A stretch of 64,000 nt of DNA from Arthrobacter glacialis (GCF_002909445.1 NZ_PPXC01000006.1:205551-269550); one strand, 5' to 3'. Positions 8,973 to 18,964 are shown, numbered from the stretch's first letter. The notes: generated by a model from the sequence alone, not told the origin. A program made the numbers and translations.

Positions 8973-9605
8973 ATGATCAGTTTTGTTCGGGGACCAGTGG
9001 CCCATCTCTCGCTGGCCCAGGCGGTTATCGACGTCAACGGGGTGGGCATGCTGGTTCATGCCACACCCAAGACGCTCGGCAATCTCCGTCTGGGGGAGGA
9101 GTCCACGCTGACCACCACCATGATTGTGCGCGAAGACTCCATGACCCTGTACGGTTTCGCCGATGCGGACGAGCGCGAAGTCTTCGACGTGCTGCTCAGC
9201 GTCAGCGGCATCGGCCCCCGCCTTGCCCTGGCCGTTTTGGCGGTGCTGGAACCGGAAGCCATCCGGCGCGCGGTGGCTGACGGCGACGGGAAGGCTTTCA
9301 CGAAGGTTCCCGGCGTTGGGCCCAAGGTGGCCGGGCGCATAGTTCTTGAACTCAAGGGCAAGCTGATCCCCACCGGTGCCCCTGTCACTGCGTCAAAGCC
9401 GGCAGCGGCCATGGCCTGGAAGGATCAGGTTGTTGCCGCCATGACCAGCCTTGGGTGGAATGAACGCGACGCCCTCAAGAGCATCGATGCAGCAATTGCT
9501 GACGATCCGGAACTTGGTGAGAGTGCCAATGTGCCCGCCATTTTGCGGGCCACGCTGCGCTGGCTGGGCCAGGACAACTCCCGGCAAAGCAACAGGGTGC
9601 GCTAG
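8973..9605 (+). CDS. ruvA: Holliday junction DNA helicase subunit RuvA
   Basis: RuvA (210 residues) binds Holliday junctions as a tetramer and recruits the RuvB motor. The N-terminal OB fold begins MISFVRGPVAHLS. The paired helix-hairpin-helix motifs (VSGIGPRLALAVL and VPGVGPKVAGRIVLEL) contact junction DNA, and the flexible C-terminal domain III that touches RuvB follows an Ala/Pro-rich linker. The ATG at 8973 has AGGAG nine bases upstream; longer in-frame extensions run back into ruvC and are not credible. The 89-base gap after ruvC is AT-rich and may hold a promoter for ruvAB. Confidence 0.96.
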   Translation: MISFVRGPVAHLSLAQAVIDVNGVGMLVHATPKTLGNLRLGEESTLTTTMIVREDSMTLYGFADADEREVFDVLLSVSGIGPRLALAVLAVLEPEAIRRAVADGDGKAFTKVPGVGPKVAGRIVLELKGKLIPTGAPVTASKPAAAMAWKDQVVAAMTSLGWNERDALKSIDAAIADDPELGESANVPAILRATLRWLGQDNSRQSNRVR

Positions 9606-9608
9606 GCC

Positions 9609-10736
9609 ATGGCAACTACCGACGGCGCCGGCGGGCTGCCCGGACAAATCAGCATCGGTGGCGGCCCGGCCGGCCCGGGCCGGGTGAAGGCAGCCGATTT
9701 GGCTGTGCCCGCACCGGAGCCTGGGGATCGCGAACTGGACGCTGCCCTGCGCCCCAAAAACCTTGATGACTTTGTGGGGCAGGAGCGGGTTCGCAAGCAG
9801 CTCTCCCTGGTGCTGGCGGCGTCCAAGATTCGCGGGCGCAGTGCCGACCACGTCTTGATGTCCGGTCCGCCCGGCTTGGGCAAGACCACCCTGGCCATGA
9901 TCGTTGCCGCTGAGATGAACGCGCCGCTGCGCATCAGCTCCGGCCCCGCCATTCAACACGCGGGGGACTTGGCCGCCATTCTCTCCTCACTGTCTGAAGG
10001 TGAGGTTTTGTTCCTCGATGAGATCCACCGCATGTCCAGGCCGGCAGAAGAAATGCTGTACATGGCCATGGAGGATTTCCGTGTGGACATCATTGTGGGC
10101 AAGGGTGCTGGTGCCACCGCCATTCCACTGGAACTGCCGCCGTTTACCTTGGTGGGCGCCACCACACGCGCAGGCTTGCTCCCCGGTCCCTTGCGTGACA
10201 GGTTCGGCTTTACCGGCCACCTGGAATTCTATTCCGTGGGGGAACTGGAGCTCGTGTTGCGCCGTTCAGCCGGCATGCTGGACTTGAAATTGACCAGTGC
10301 AGGATTCGCCGAGATTGCCGGGCGGTCCCGCGGCACACCCCGTATTGCCAACCGCCTGTTGCGGCGGGTGCGGGACTGGGCGCTGGTTCACGGCATCGAA
10401 ACCATTGATGCGCGCACCGCATCGGCGGCTTTGGACATGTATGAGGTGGATGTCAGGGGCCTTGACCGCCTGGACCGGTCGGTGCTGGAAGCCCTCGTCA
10501 ACAAGTTCAACGGCGGGCCCGTCGGGTTGTCCACCCTCGCCATTGCTGTTGGGGAGGAGTCTGAGACGGTGGAAACCGTTGCAGAACCTTTCCTGGTCCG
10601 CGAGGGCCTGTTGGGGAGAACACCCCGTGGGCGCATAGCCCTGCCCGCGGCCTGGGAACATCTTGGTTTGAAGATGCCGCGAAATGCTGTGGCGGCGGCC
10701 ATGCTGCCCTTTGATGAGGACGATGACGAGCAATAG
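9609..10736 (+). CDS. ruvB: Holliday junction branch-migration ATPase RuvB
   Basis: RuvB (375 residues) is the hexameric AAA+ motor that pumps DNA through the RuvA-bound junction. Walker A is GPPGLGKTT at 86-94 and Walker B is [10 protein letters not shown]. The sensor/arginine-finger region [12 protein letters not shown] and the C-terminal winged helix containing RTPRGR are all intact. The N-terminal 30 residues are a Gly/Pro-rich extension typical of actinobacterial RuvB. It starts three bases after the ruvA stop, so translation is coupled. It is followed by an untranslated 261-base gap with a hairpin. Confidence 0.97.
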   Translation: MATTDGAGGLPGQISIGGGPAGPGRVKAADLAVPAPEPGDRELDAALRPKNLDDFVGQERVRKQLSLVLAASKIRGRSADHVLMSGPPGLGKTTLAMIVAAEMNAPLRISSGPAIQHAGDLAAILSSLSEGEVLFLDEIHRMSRPAEEMLYMAMEDFRVDIIVGKGAGATAIPLELPPFTLVGATTRAGLLPGPLRDRFGFTGHLEFYSVGELELVLRRSAGMLDLKLTSAGFAEIAGRSRGTPRIANRLLRRVRDWALVHGIETIDARTASAALDMYEVDVRGLDRLDRSVLEALVNKFNGGPVGLSTLAIAVGEESETVETVAEPFLVREGLLGRTPRGRIALPAAWEHLGLKMPRNAVAAAMLPFDEDDDEQ

Positions 10737-10744
10737 CAGCCGAA

Positions 10745-10783
10745 CAAGCAGTGATCTTGGACAAGCGGATCCGGCACTGCTTG
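10745..10783. terminator. hairpin downstream of ruvB
   Basis: CAAGCAGTG (10745-10753) pairs perfectly with CACTGCTTG (10775-10783), starting nine bases after the ruvB stop. The loop is 21 bases and there is no U-run, so termination is only suggested. The rest of the 261-base gap up to yajC shows no gene. Confidence 0.4.
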
Positions 10784-10997
10784 TGCTACGGCAACCCTGA
10801 CTTCTAGCGGCTGGGCGCCAATGCCGCCCGGCGTGCCAGGCAAACAAAGACACAATGCGCTACGTTGTGTGTATTTGTGAGCAATTGTGGGCGGTTTATC
10901 ATCCAACGTTCAGTTTTACCCTCTAGACTGGTATGACGTCCGGCACGTTTGCTCCGTGTCTGGATCCACATGTACTTAAAAGAATGGAACCCTAGCT

Positions 10998-11435
10998 GTG
11001 TCCTTCAGCAGTATTTTAGCCGCCGATGCGCCCGCCGCACCAAGCCTGTTCAGCGGCACCAACCTCCTTTTGTTCGCCATGTTCGGCTTGCTCATCTTCA
11101 TGATGATGCGCAAACAAAAGAAGACCAAGGCAGCTGCAGCCGAACAGCGCTCCAAACTTGCCCCGGGTGTTGAAATGATGACCAACTTTGGTCTGTTCGG
11201 CAAAGTCCTCTCCATTGATGAGGACGAGAACAAGATCCTTTTGGAAATCTCCCCCGGCGTCACCGCCACTGTTCACCGTCAGACAGTTGCCAAAATCATT
11301 GAGCCTGAGACGGTTGAGGCGATTGTTCCCGATGACGCTTCGGCCTTGACCCTGGATCTGGAAAAGAAAGCGCCCGCCGGGGAAACCGTTGAGGAATCCC
11401 TTGAGCGCCTAAAGAACGAAAACAAAGACAACTAG
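10998..11435 (+). CDS. yajC: preprotein translocase accessory subunit YajC
   Basis: YajC (145 residues) is a single-span inner-membrane protein that associates with SecDF. The transmembrane segment LLLFAMFGLLIFMMM is followed by the basic stretch RKQKKTK, which sets an N-out, C-in orientation. The conserved soluble part LAPGVEMMTNFGLFGKV comes next, and the C-terminal ~35 residues are acidic and low in complexity. The GTG start is chosen by homology; the ribosome-binding site is weak. The yajC-secD-secF order is the standard bacterial arrangement and supports a common operon. Confidence 0.93.
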   Translation: MSFSSILAADAPAAPSLFSGTNLLLFAMFGLLIFMMMRKQKKTKAAAAEQRSKLAPGVEMMTNFGLFGKVLSIDEDENKILLEISPGVTATVHRQTVAKIIEPETVEAIVPDDASALTLDLEKKAPAGETVEESLERLKNENKDN

Positions 11436-11528
11436 CCTTATGCGGGTTGGCAGCTGCTGTGCCGGTGAAATCCTGCACAGCAGCATTGCCATGTTCACTA
11501 CACCCGTGACCAATAGAAGGATCCCTTG

Positions 11529-13298
11529 ATGGCACGAACAGGTCCGACGTCCACAGCTCGCAGAACTCTTCTGTGGCTTGCGGCGATCATCATTGCATGC
11601 ACCCTGGCAGTAGGTGGCGGCGTCCTCGCCGGAGCCGCCTCATGGTCGCCAAAACTGGGTCTTGACCTTGAGGGCGGTACCCAGATGATTCTGGCGCCCA
11701 AGGTTGAAGGCGCTGGCAGTATCACCAGCGAGCAGTTGGACCAGGCCGTGTCCATCATCCGTCAGCGCGTTGACGGTTCGGGTGTTTCGGAAGCACAGAT
11801 TTCCACCGAAGGCGGTAACAACGTTGTTGTGAACATGCCTGGCAAGCCCACGGACGCAGAGCGCGAGCTCATCAAGGCCTCGGCCAACATGAACTTCCGC
11901 CCCGTGATTGTTGCCACGCAGGTTCCCAGCGGCGCAGTGCCTGAAGCCGAGCAGACGCCCGCGGACAAGTTGCCGGTCCCCACAGCCGCCCCCGTGAACG
12001 CGAGCGATCCCAACTGGGTTGATGCGGCGTTGATGAAGCAGTTCGAGGCAACCAGTTGCATTGCCCCGCTCACCGACCGTCCCACAAGCTCTGATCCGGC
12101 GAAGCCCCTGGTGAGCTGCGAACCTGACTCGGGCATCAAGTACATCCTTGGCCCGGTGGAGATTCCCGGCAAGTGGATCAAGACTGCCAGCTACGGCCTG
12201 CAGGCCGGTGCCCAGGGTGCAACGACCAACGAATGGTCGGTTCAGCTCACGCTGACCAAGCCCGAAGGCGCCCAAGCGTTCAAGGAAGTCACCCAGCGTC
12301 TGAACTCAAAGTACCTGGCCAACCCGGAGGACCCGCAGTCGAGATTCGCCATTGTCCTCGATGACAGTGTCATCTCGGCCCCGGCGTCCATGGCGGTCAT
12401 TACAGACGGTCAGTCCTCCATCACGGGCCAGTTCACCGAGGAAAGCGCCAAGTCACTCTCTGACAAGCTCAAGTTCGGTTCACTGCCCATCAGCTTCGAG
12501 ATCCAGAGCGAACTCCAGATCTCGGCAACGCTTGGTTTGCAGCAGCTGGAAATGGGTATGCTGGCCGGGTTGATCGGTCTTGGTTTGGTGGTTATCTACT
12601 CCCTCTTCCAGTACCGGGCTCTTGGCCTTGTCACCATCTCTTCCTTGGTGATCGCTGGTGTCATCACCTACCTGGCTATCATCTTGCTGGGTTGGGCCGA
12701 AAACTACCGGCTCTCCTTGGCTGGTGTGGCGGGTATCATCGTGGCCATCGGTCAAACCGCTGACTCGTTCATTGTTTACTTTGAGCGTGTCAGGGATGAA
12801 CTCCGTGATGGCCGCGGACTGGTCGCCGCCGTTGAAAATGGTTGGGCCCGGGCCAAGCGCACCATCTTGGCTTCCAAGGCCGTGAACCTCTTGGCCGCCT
12901 TGGTGCTGTACTTTGTCTCGGTTGGAAACGTCAAGGGCTTCGCGTTCACCCTTGGTCTGACAGCCGTGGCTGACCTTATTGTTGTCTTCATGTTCACTCA
13001 CCCCACCTTGCAGTTGCTGGCCCGCACCAAGTTCTTCGGTGAAGGCCACCGCTTCTCCGGCCTTGATCCGGTTCAGCTTGGCGCCATTCCCTTGTACCGC
13101 GGTGCAGGCCGTTTGCGGACGCCTGAAGAGACCATGGAAGTAGTCAAGGGCAAGAATGCCCGCGCGGCCGGTGAAGCCGAACGTCGCCAGACCATTGCCG
13201 AACGCCGCCTGGCCGCCAAGGAAGCTGAATTGGTTGGCAGCAGGGGTGCCGGGGCTGCAAAGTCCGAGTCCAACGAAGACTCGAAGGAGAACAAGTAA
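11529..13298 (+). CDS. secD: protein translocase subunit SecD
   Basis: SecD (589 residues) uses the proton-motive force to help complete Sec-dependent export. An N-terminal membrane helix is followed by the P1 head beginning LGLDLEGGTQM. The large periplasmic domain includes an Ala/Pro-rich insert common in actinobacteria. The C-terminal membrane bundle contains the conserved GLIGLGLVVIYSLFQYR and AGIIVAIGQTADSFIVYFER segments. The basic/acidic tail is disordered. The ATG at 11529 has AGAAGGA at ideal spacing; the TTG directly before it is less likely. The stop overlaps the secF start by one base. Confidence 0.96.
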   Translation: MARTGPTSTARRTLLWLAAIIIACTLAVGGGVLAGAASWSPKLGLDLEGGTQMILAPKVEGAGSITSEQLDQAVSIIRQRVDGSGVSEAQISTEGGNNVVVNMPGKPTDAERELIKASANMNFRPVIVATQVPSGAVPEAEQTPADKLPVPTAAPVNASDPNWVDAALMKQFEATSCIAPLTDRPTSSDPAKPLVSCEPDSGIKYILGPVEIPGKWIKTASYGLQAGAQGATTNEWSVQLTLTKPEGAQAFKEVTQRLNSKYLANPEDPQSRFAIVLDDSVISAPASMAVITDGQSSITGQFTEESAKSLSDKLKFGSLPISFEIQSELQISATLGLQQLEMGMLAGLIGLGLVVIYSLFQYRALGLVTISSLVIAGVITYLAIILLGWAENYRLSLAGVAGIIVAIGQTADSFIVYFERVRDELRDGRGLVAAVENGWARAKRTILASKAVNLLAALVLYFVSVGNVKGFAFTLGLTAVADLIVVFMFTHPTLQLLARTKFFGEGHRFSGLDPVQLGAIPLYRGAGRLRTPEETMEVVKGKNARAAGEAERRQTIAERRLAAKEAELVGSRGAGAAKSESNEDSKENK

Positions 13299-14308
13299 TG
13301 AAGAGTTTCGCCACTTTTGGTAATGAGCTTTACACCGGTGAACGGTCCTACGAGTTTGTTGGAAAACGCAAGATCTGGTTTGGCATCACGGGCCTTGCGG
13401 TTCTGGTGTCGCTACTGATTCCCATGCTGGGCGGTGGCTTCAACTTCGGTATTGAGTTCCGCGGCGGATCGCAGTTCACCATCTCCGAAGTTGCCCACAC
13501 CGACGCCGTCATTGGTGAAGAGGCGGTTGACCAGGCTGTTCCCGGCACGGCAGCCGTGGTCACCAACATCGCCGGCAAGACGATGCAGGTCCAGACAGAC
13601 AGGCTCACCGATGACGAGACCTTGAAAGTCAGTGACGCGTTGAAGAGTGCCTATGGTGTAACGGATGACCACATCACCTCAACGTTTGTTGGTCCCACCT
13701 GGGGGCAGGACGTTTCTCGTCAGGCGATCATCGGTTTCATTGTCTTTGTGCTTCTGGCAACGGTCTTGATGGCCGTGTACTTTAGAACTTGGCGCATGTC
13801 CATTGCCGCAGTGGTGGGCATGCTGGTGGTCATGGTGGTTACGGCCGGCGTCTATGCGGCATCCAGATTTGAAGTCACTCCGTCAGCCATCATTGGGTTC
13901 TTGACCATTTTGAGCTACTCGCTCTATGACACGGTTGTGGTCTTTGACAAGATTCGTGAAAACACGGCCGACATCACCAAATCGGTGCGCAGGACCTTCG
14001 GTGAGGAAGTCAACCTGGCCGTCAATCAGACCCTGGTGCGCTCCATCAACACCATGATGGTTGCAGTACTGCCGGTTGCTTCCATTTTGTTCATCGGCGC
14101 CTTCCTGCTCGGCGCCGGTACCTTGCGTGACCTTTCCTTGGCGTTGTTCATCGGCATTATTGTGAGTACTTTCTCCACCATTTTTGTCGCCGCACCGTTG
14201 TACGCCTGGTTGCGTGAGCGTGAACCGGAATTGGCCAGGCAGGCCAAGAAGGTCCATTCGCGTCGCGCCAGCGAGGCAAACGAGACTGCCAAGACTGTTA
14301 ACGTCTAG
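13298..14308 (+). CDS. secF: protein translocase subunit SecF
   Basis: SecF (336 residues) is the partner of SecD in the accessory Sec complex. It shows the N-terminal membrane helix, the P4-type periplasmic region starting NFGIEFRGGSQF, and five C-terminal membrane segments. These include the conserved AIIGFLTILSYSLYDTVVVF, which carries the YSLYDTVVVFDKIRE signature of the SecD/SecF family. The ATG overlaps the secD stop codon, so the two subunits are translationally coupled in near-equal amounts. A strong hairpin about 20 bases after the stop ends the operon. Confidence 0.96.
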   Translation: MKSFATFGNELYTGERSYEFVGKRKIWFGITGLAVLVSLLIPMLGGGFNFGIEFRGGSQFTISEVAHTDAVIGEEAVDQAVPGTAAVVTNIAGKTMQVQTDRLTDDETLKVSDALKSAYGVTDDHITSTFVGPTWGQDVSRQAIIGFIVFVLLATVLMAVYFRTWRMSIAAVVGMLVVMVVTAGVYAASRFEVTPSAIIGFLTILSYSLYDTVVVFDKIRENTADITKSVRRTFGEEVNLAVNQTLVRSINTMMVAVLPVASILFIGAFLLGAGTLRDLSLALFIGIIVSTFSTIFVAAPLYAWLREREPELARQAKKVHSRRASEANETAKTVNV

Positions 14309-14328
14309 CAGCACTCGAGTTTGACCCG

Positions 14329-14365
14329 TAGCCGGGGGAGGGTGCATAGCATCCGCCCCCGGCTA
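14329..14365 (+). terminator. rho-independent terminator after secF
   Basis: TAGCCGGGGG (14329-14338) pairs perfectly with CCCCCGGCTA (14356-14365), followed by TCCTTTT. An outer TTGACC/GGTCAA pair extends the stem further. It separates the sec operon from rel. Confidence 0.8.
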
Positions 14366-14457
14366 TCCTTTTGGTCAAAGTTCCCCCATCTGCGCCTTAC
14401 ACTGGATAAATGCTCCGCAGTGGGAGCGTGTGGCCGCAAAACGAGGGAGGAAATGCG

Positions 14458-16806
14458 TTGAACGATGAATCGCCCTCGCATAAGATATTGACCGAATCCG
14501 GGGCCCCAGTCCCGGGCGATGCCAGTGTTTCCAAGCCACGCCCGCCGGAGCTGCGCCCCACCTTTCCTGGCCGTCGCGAACGCACCCGATCCCGCCTGGC
14601 CCGTCTGACCGGCTGGTCCAATGAGAGCTACTCGCCCATCCTGGAGCCCTTGCTGCGGATTGTGCGGGCCAAGAACCCCAAGGAAGACTTTGAGCTGATC
14701 CAACGCGCCTTCTCCGTCGCTGAGAAGTACCACGAAGGTCAGAAGCGTAAGAGTGGTGACCCCTACATCACCCACCCGGTTGCCGTGACGACGATCCTTG
14801 CCGAGCTGGGCATGAGCGGCAGCACACTGGCAGCTGCCCTGTTGCACGACACGGTTGAGGACACCCCGTACACCCTGGCCGAACTGGAACGGGACTTTGG
14901 GCCCGAAATCACCATGCTGGTGGACGGTGTCACCAAACTGGACAAAGTTGAGTTTGGTGACGCGGCACAGGCGGAGACAGTCCGCAAAATGGTCATCGCC
15001 ATGGCAAAAGATATCCGGGTGCTGGTCATTAAACTTGCGGACAGGCTGCATAATGCCCGCACCTGGCGGTTCGTCTCGGCAGCGTCTTCGGAGAAAAAAG
15101 CCCGGGAAACCCTGGACATCTTCGCGCCACTCGCGCACAGGCTTGGCATGAATGCCATGAAATGGGAGCTGGAAGAACTTTCCTTCGCCGCCTTGTACCC
15201 CAAGGTGTATGAAGAGATTGTCCGGATGGTTCAAGACCGCTCTCCCGAGCGTGAAAAGCAACTGAGCATTATCCGGCGTGAAATTGCCGAGTCGATGCGG
15301 TTGTCCAAGATCAAGGCTGAAATCACCGGCAGGCCCAAGCACTACTATTCCATCTACCAAAAGATGGTGGTGCGCAACAAGGACTTCGATGACATCAACG
15401 ATCTCATCGGTGTCCGTGTCCTCGTGGATACCGTCGGTGACTGTTATGCCGCCCTGGGTCAAATTCACTCACTCTGGAACCCCCTGGTGGGGCGTTTCAA
15501 AGACTATATTGCCCTGCCAAAGTTCAATATGTACCAGTCGCTGCACACCACAGTGGTGGGCCCGGGCGGCAAATTGGTTGAAATTCAGATCCGCACCATG
15601 GAAATGCACCAACGGGCGGAATACGGTGTTGCGGCCCACTGGAAGTACAAGACCGGCAACAAAACACCCGTCACCAGCCAGGACGACTTGAACTGGTTGC
15701 GCACTTTGGTTGATTGGCAGCAGGAGACCAAGGACCCCAACGAGTTCCTGGAATCACTGCGCTATGAGATGAACGCCAAGGAAGTGTTCGTCTACACGCC
15801 CAAGGGTGCCGTCGTGGCCCTGCCGGAGGGTTCCACCCCCGTGGACTTTGCCTACAGTGTGCACACCGAGGTGGGTCACAGGACCATTGGGGCGCGCGTC
15901 AACGGCAAGCTGGTGCCGCTCAACAGTGAACTGGCTCATGGTGACACCGTGGAGATCTTCACCAACAAGGCAGAGGGTGCCGGCCCCAGCCAGGACTGGC
16001 AAAACTTTGTTAAGAGTGCCCGCGCCCGGAACAAGATTCGCCAGTGGTTCAGCAAGGAACGCCGGGAAGAATCCATTGAAAAGGGCAAGGAACTTCTCAC
16101 CAAGGGCATGCGCAAGGCAAACCTGCCTTTGCAAAAGATGATGACCCATGACGCCCTCATGGCCGTCGCGGAGCATTTTCACTACACGGACATTGCTGGA
16201 CTCTATGCCGCTGTGGGGGATGGGCACACGTCCACCCAGTCAGTGGTTGAGCGGCTTCGTGAAGTTCTCGGCGTCCACCACGACATCGACGACACGCCAG
16301 CGCCGCTGGATACCCACGTCTCTACCAGCCGCCCGCGCATCTCCGATTCCGGCGTGGTTGTCCACGGCATTGGCGACGTACTGGTGAAACTCGCCAGGTG
16401 CTGCACCCCCGTGCCGCCGGATCCCATCTCCGGATTCGTCACCAAGGGCTCAGGGGTGTCCGTTCACCGCCAGGATTGCCCCAATCTGCTGAATCTTCAA
16501 AACGAACCGGACAGGCTGGTTGAAGTTGAATGGGCCCAAGCGCAGAAGGGCGTATTCCTGGTGGAGATCCAGGTGGAAGCCCTGGACCGCAAGAGTTTGC
16601 TCTCCGATGTGACGCGCGTGCTGGCTGAATGCCATGTGAATATTTTGGCAGCCAGTGTCAGCACCACCCGCAACCGGGTGGCCATGTCTAAATTTGCCTT
16701 CGAGATGGGCGATCCGAAGTACCTCGACAACGTGCTCAACGCTGTGCGCCGCATTGACGGAGTTTACGACGTTTACCGGGCCACCGGATCACAACGGCGC
16801 GCTTAG
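14458..16806 (+). CDS. rel: bifunctional (p)ppGpp synthetase/hydrolase, Rel
   Basis: A long RelA/SpoT homologue (782 residues) that makes and degrades the stringent-response alarmone (p)ppGpp. In order it shows an HD hydrolase domain (HPVAVTTILAELG and LLHDTVEDT), a synthetase domain (RPKHYYSIYQKM), a TGS domain (VYTPKGAVVALPEGSTPVDF), a zinc-finger/CC region (KLARCCTPVPPD) and a C-terminal ACT domain. Both catalytic halves appear intact. The TTG at 14458 is preceded by GGGAGG at seven bases, whereas the ATG at 14410 lies upstream of that ribosome-binding site, so TTG is preferred. It stands alone after the secF terminator. Confidence 0.95.
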   Translation: MNDESPSHKILTESGAPVPGDASVSKPRPPELRPTFPGRRERTRSRLARLTGWSNESYSPILEPLLRIVRAKNPKEDFELIQRAFSVAEKYHEGQKRKSGDPYITHPVAVTTILAELGMSGSTLAAALLHDTVEDTPYTLAELERDFGPEITMLVDGVTKLDKVEFGDAAQAETVRKMVIAMAKDIRVLVIKLADRLHNARTWRFVSAASSEKKARETLDIFAPLAHRLGMNAMKWELEELSFAALYPKVYEEIVRMVQDRSPEREKQLSIIRREIAESMRLSKIKAEITGRPKHYYSIYQKMVVRNKDFDDINDLIGVRVLVDTVGDCYAALGQIHSLWNPLVGRFKDYIALPKFNMYQSLHTTVVGPGGKLVEIQIRTMEMHQRAEYGVAAHWKYKTGNKTPVTSQDDLNWLRTLVDWQQETKDPNEFLESLRYEMNAKEVFVYTPKGAVVALPEGSTPVDFAYSVHTEVGHRTIGARVNGKLVPLNSELAHGDTVEIFTNKAEGAGPSQDWQNFVKSARARNKIRQWFSKERREESIEKGKELLTKGMRKANLPLQKMMTHDALMAVAEHFHYTDIAGLYAAVGDGHTSTQSVVERLREVLGVHHDIDDTPAPLDTHVSTSRPRISDSGVVVHGIGDVLVKLARCCTPVPPDPISGFVTKGSGVSVHRQDCPNLLNLQNEPDRLVEVEWAQAQKGVFLVEIQVEALDRKSLLSDVTRVLAECHVNILAASVSTTRNRVAMSKFAFEMGDPKYLDNVLNAVRRIDGVYDVYRATGSQRRA

Positions 16807-17393
16807 GGCTGCTGACCGGCGTCGAGCATGGTTTGCACGAGCCGCTGGGCCCGCAGCTTGCCGGGCACATGCGTGGCAGTGGCCAGGGCCTCCTGCAGGC
16901 CCGCCAAGGTGCATGCCAACGCAGCTTGGCCGGCCATGGCTGCCAAGATCGCCCGCGCGGTGCCCTCCGGGGCGGAACGGGCCACATCCATGGCAGTACG
17001 CAGGGGGCTCGTCACCAAGGTGCCGCCCACGCTCTGCACATCAACCGTGTCAAGATGAACTTGACGCAAAGTGCAGCCGCTGTGGGCCGGCAGAAATGCC
17101 GTGTTGCCATCATTGTCAACCAGCAGTGAAATGACAAGCGGCGGGGGAGCGCAACCGTAAATCCATGCCGCCGCGAGCTGTCCCAGCACGGCCCGTCGTT
17201 CCAATGCCGCAGGAATGCTGAGCCGCAGCGCCCCGGCCCGCAATGCGGCCGTCTCGGCAACCTTCCGGGGGCGGAACGCATTGCCCACGACGGGGACCAG
17301 CACGCCGTCGAGCTTCATGGCGTGAAGTTCGGCCAGGATGAACATGTCACCGGGAACCAGAGGTGCGCCGAAGCTGTTGCTTGATTCGATCAT
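16803..17393 (-). CDS. AbiEi-like hypothetical protein
   Basis: A 196-residue protein with weak resemblance to AbiEi-type antitoxin or 'transcriptional regulator' proteins common in actinobacteria. Supporting points are ALERRAVLGQLAAAWIYGCAPPP, here split across residues ~52-75, and the later SPLRTAMDVARSAPEG, whose LRTA-D-AR pattern is typical of that family. No AbiEii-like toxin gene lies next to it, so a working toxin-antitoxin pair is not supported. The gene is convergent with rel, with stops overlapping by four bases. The ATG at 17393 was chosen because longer frames run through the upstream terminator. Confidence 0.55.
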   Translation of the reverse strand: MIESSNSFGAPLVPGDMFILAELHAMKLDGVLVPVVGNAFRPRKVAETAALRAGALRLSIPAALERRAVLGQLAAAWIYGCAPPPLVISLLVDNDGNTAFLPAHSGCTLRQVHLDTVDVQSVGGTLVTSPLRTAMDVARSAPEGTARAILAAMAGQAALACTLAGLQEALATATHVPGKLRAQRLVQTMLDAGQQP

Positions 17394-17426
17394 GAACCAA
17401 GACTGCACCTGCCCACGGCAAAGCAG

Positions 17427-17470
17427 AAGGCCCCAGCGCCGGATTGTGGACAACCCGGCCCTGGGGCCTT
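17427..17470 (-). terminator. terminator-like hairpin after the DUF349 gene
   Basis: AAGGCCCCAG (17427-17436) pairs with CTGGGGCCTT (17461-17470), and an inner GCCGG/CCGGC pair lengthens the stem. It lies just past the stop of the minus-strand DUF349 gene and upstream of the AbiEi-like gene. Confidence 0.65.
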
Positions 17471-17491
17471 GTGACTTGCTGAAAATACTTG

Positions 17492-18964
17492 CTAGGAGAA
17501 GTCCGCAGCAGCCTTCTGGATTTGCTCCAACCACAGTTCACGGGCTTCCAAGGCTTCAGTTGCCTTGGCCACCTTGCGGGCATCCCCGGCCTTCTGGGCC
17601 TTGGCAAGATCTTCCTTCAGGCCAGCAATGGTGGCTTCAAGCTGGCTCAAGGCGCTGCTGGTGCGGGCTTTGGCTTCGGGGTCGCTGCGGCGCCAGTTGT
17701 CCTCATCGGCGGCACGAACGGCGTCCTCAACCTTGCGCAAGCCGGTATCAATGCGCGCCATGTCATTGCGCGGAACCTTGCCGGCTTCCTCCCACCTGTC
17801 ACGAATGGACTGCAAAGCCTTCTTCGTGGCGTTGAGGTCCTTGATGGGCAGCAGTGCCTCGGCTTCGGCAAGCAGGGCTTCCTTGACCAGCAAGTTGGCA
17901 CCGAATTCCTCATCGAGGGCGTTGTTGGCGTCCTGGCGGGCAGCGAAGAACTTGTCCTGCGCGCCGCGGAAGCGGGCCCACAGGGCGTCGTCGTCCTTGC
18001 GGCTCGCGCGCGGTGAGCTCTTCCACTGATCCATCAAGCGGCGGTACTCGCCAGCGGCGAAACCCCAGTCGGTTGACGTGGCCAATTCCTCGGCGGCCTC
18101 AATCAAGGACTCCTTGGTGTTCTTGGCTGCGGCGTTGTTGTTGTCCAGCTGCGAGAAGTAGGCGCGGCGGTGACGGTCAAACACGGTGCGGGCGCTGCGG
18201 AATCGCTTCCACAGGCCTTCCTCCGTGGCGCGGCCAAGGCGCATGCCGGACTTCTGTGCCTGCTTCCAGAACTCGAAGAGTTCGTTCATGCGGGCGCTGC
18301 TAACCTTCCACTGAATGGCTGCGGGGTCTTCGGCTGCAATGGCCTCGGCCTCGGCCACAATGGCCTCGCGGGCCGCCAACTCAACGGTGCGGGCAGCCTC
18401 GTGGGTTGCGCGCTCCGCGGCGGTCAGGGCCTTGATGCTCTCATCCAGTGCCACCAGACGGGCCAACGCCGTGTTGACGTCACCCACGGAAGTGCGTTCG
18501 CCAAGCTGTTCGCGCAGGTGCGTGACAGTCTTGTGCATGTCAGCGGTGGGGGCCTTGGCCTCAACACGCTGCTCAAGCAACGTTACCTGGGCCAGGATGT
18601 CCTCGAACTTGCGGGCAAAGTAGGCCAGGGCCTCATCCTTGCTGGCGCCGGGGTACTGGCCCACAGGGAACTCTTCGCCGTCCAGCAGCAGGAAAACGTG
18701 TCCGTCTTCTTCAGCGCGGCCAAACTTGGCAGCTTCCACCAGATTCACCGCCGGGACAGCCGCCACAGGGGCAGCAACGGGGGCAGCAGGCGCTGCGGGA
18801 GCCTTGGGCCGGGCAGCAAAGGCCGCCGGTGAAGGCGAAGGCGAGGGAGCTGGAACGGGGGCCTGCGCCGCGTCGGCAACAACTGGTGCAGAGCTTTCCT
18901 GGGCAGGAATAGCCGGCTCGGTTGTTGAGGCAAGTGTTTCGTCGGATTCTTGACTGTGTGTCAC
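17492..18964 (-). CDS. DUF349-repeat protein
   Basis: A 490-residue protein. The first ~85 residues are Ala/Pro/Ser-rich and probably disordered. The rest is built of alpha-helical DUF349 repeats (segments such as FRSARTVFDRHRRAYFSQLD and WARFRGAQDKFFAARQDAN), with strong coiled-coil character and charged heptads. DUF349 proteins are widespread in actinobacteria and their biochemical role is not established. The GTG at 18964 begins MTHSQESDE; the longer in-frame ATG at 19006 is also possible because neither start has a strong ribosome-binding site. The gene follows the cyclophilin gene on the same strand. Confidence 0.8.
   Translation of the reverse strand: MTHSQESDETLASTTEPAIPAQESSAPVVADAAQAPVPAPSPSPSPAAFAARPKAPAAPAAPVAAPVAAVPAVNLVEAAKFGRAEEDGHVFLLLDGEEFPVGQYPGASKDEALAYFARKFEDILAQVTLLEQRVEAKAPTADMHKTVTHLREQLGERTSVGDVNTALARLVALDESIKALTAAERATHEAARTVELAAREAIVAEAEAIAAEDPAAIQWKVSSARMNELFEFWKQAQKSGMRLGRATEEGLWKRFRSARTVFDRHRRAYFSQLDNNNAAAKNTKESLIEAAEELATSTDWGFAAGEYRRLMDQWKSSPRASRKDDDALWARFRGAQDKFFAARQDANNALDEEFGANLLVKEALLAEAEALLPIKDLNATKKALQSIRDRWEEAGKVPRNDMARIDTGLRKVEDAVRAADEDNWRRSDPEAKARTSSALSQLEATIAGLKEDLAKAQKAGDARKVAKATEALEARELWLEQIQKAAADFS

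Noticed and set aside
16803-17393. AbiE toxin-antitoxin system
   Set aside because: Only an AbiEi-like protein is present; the neighbours (rel and a DUF349 gene) include no nucleotidyltransferase toxin.
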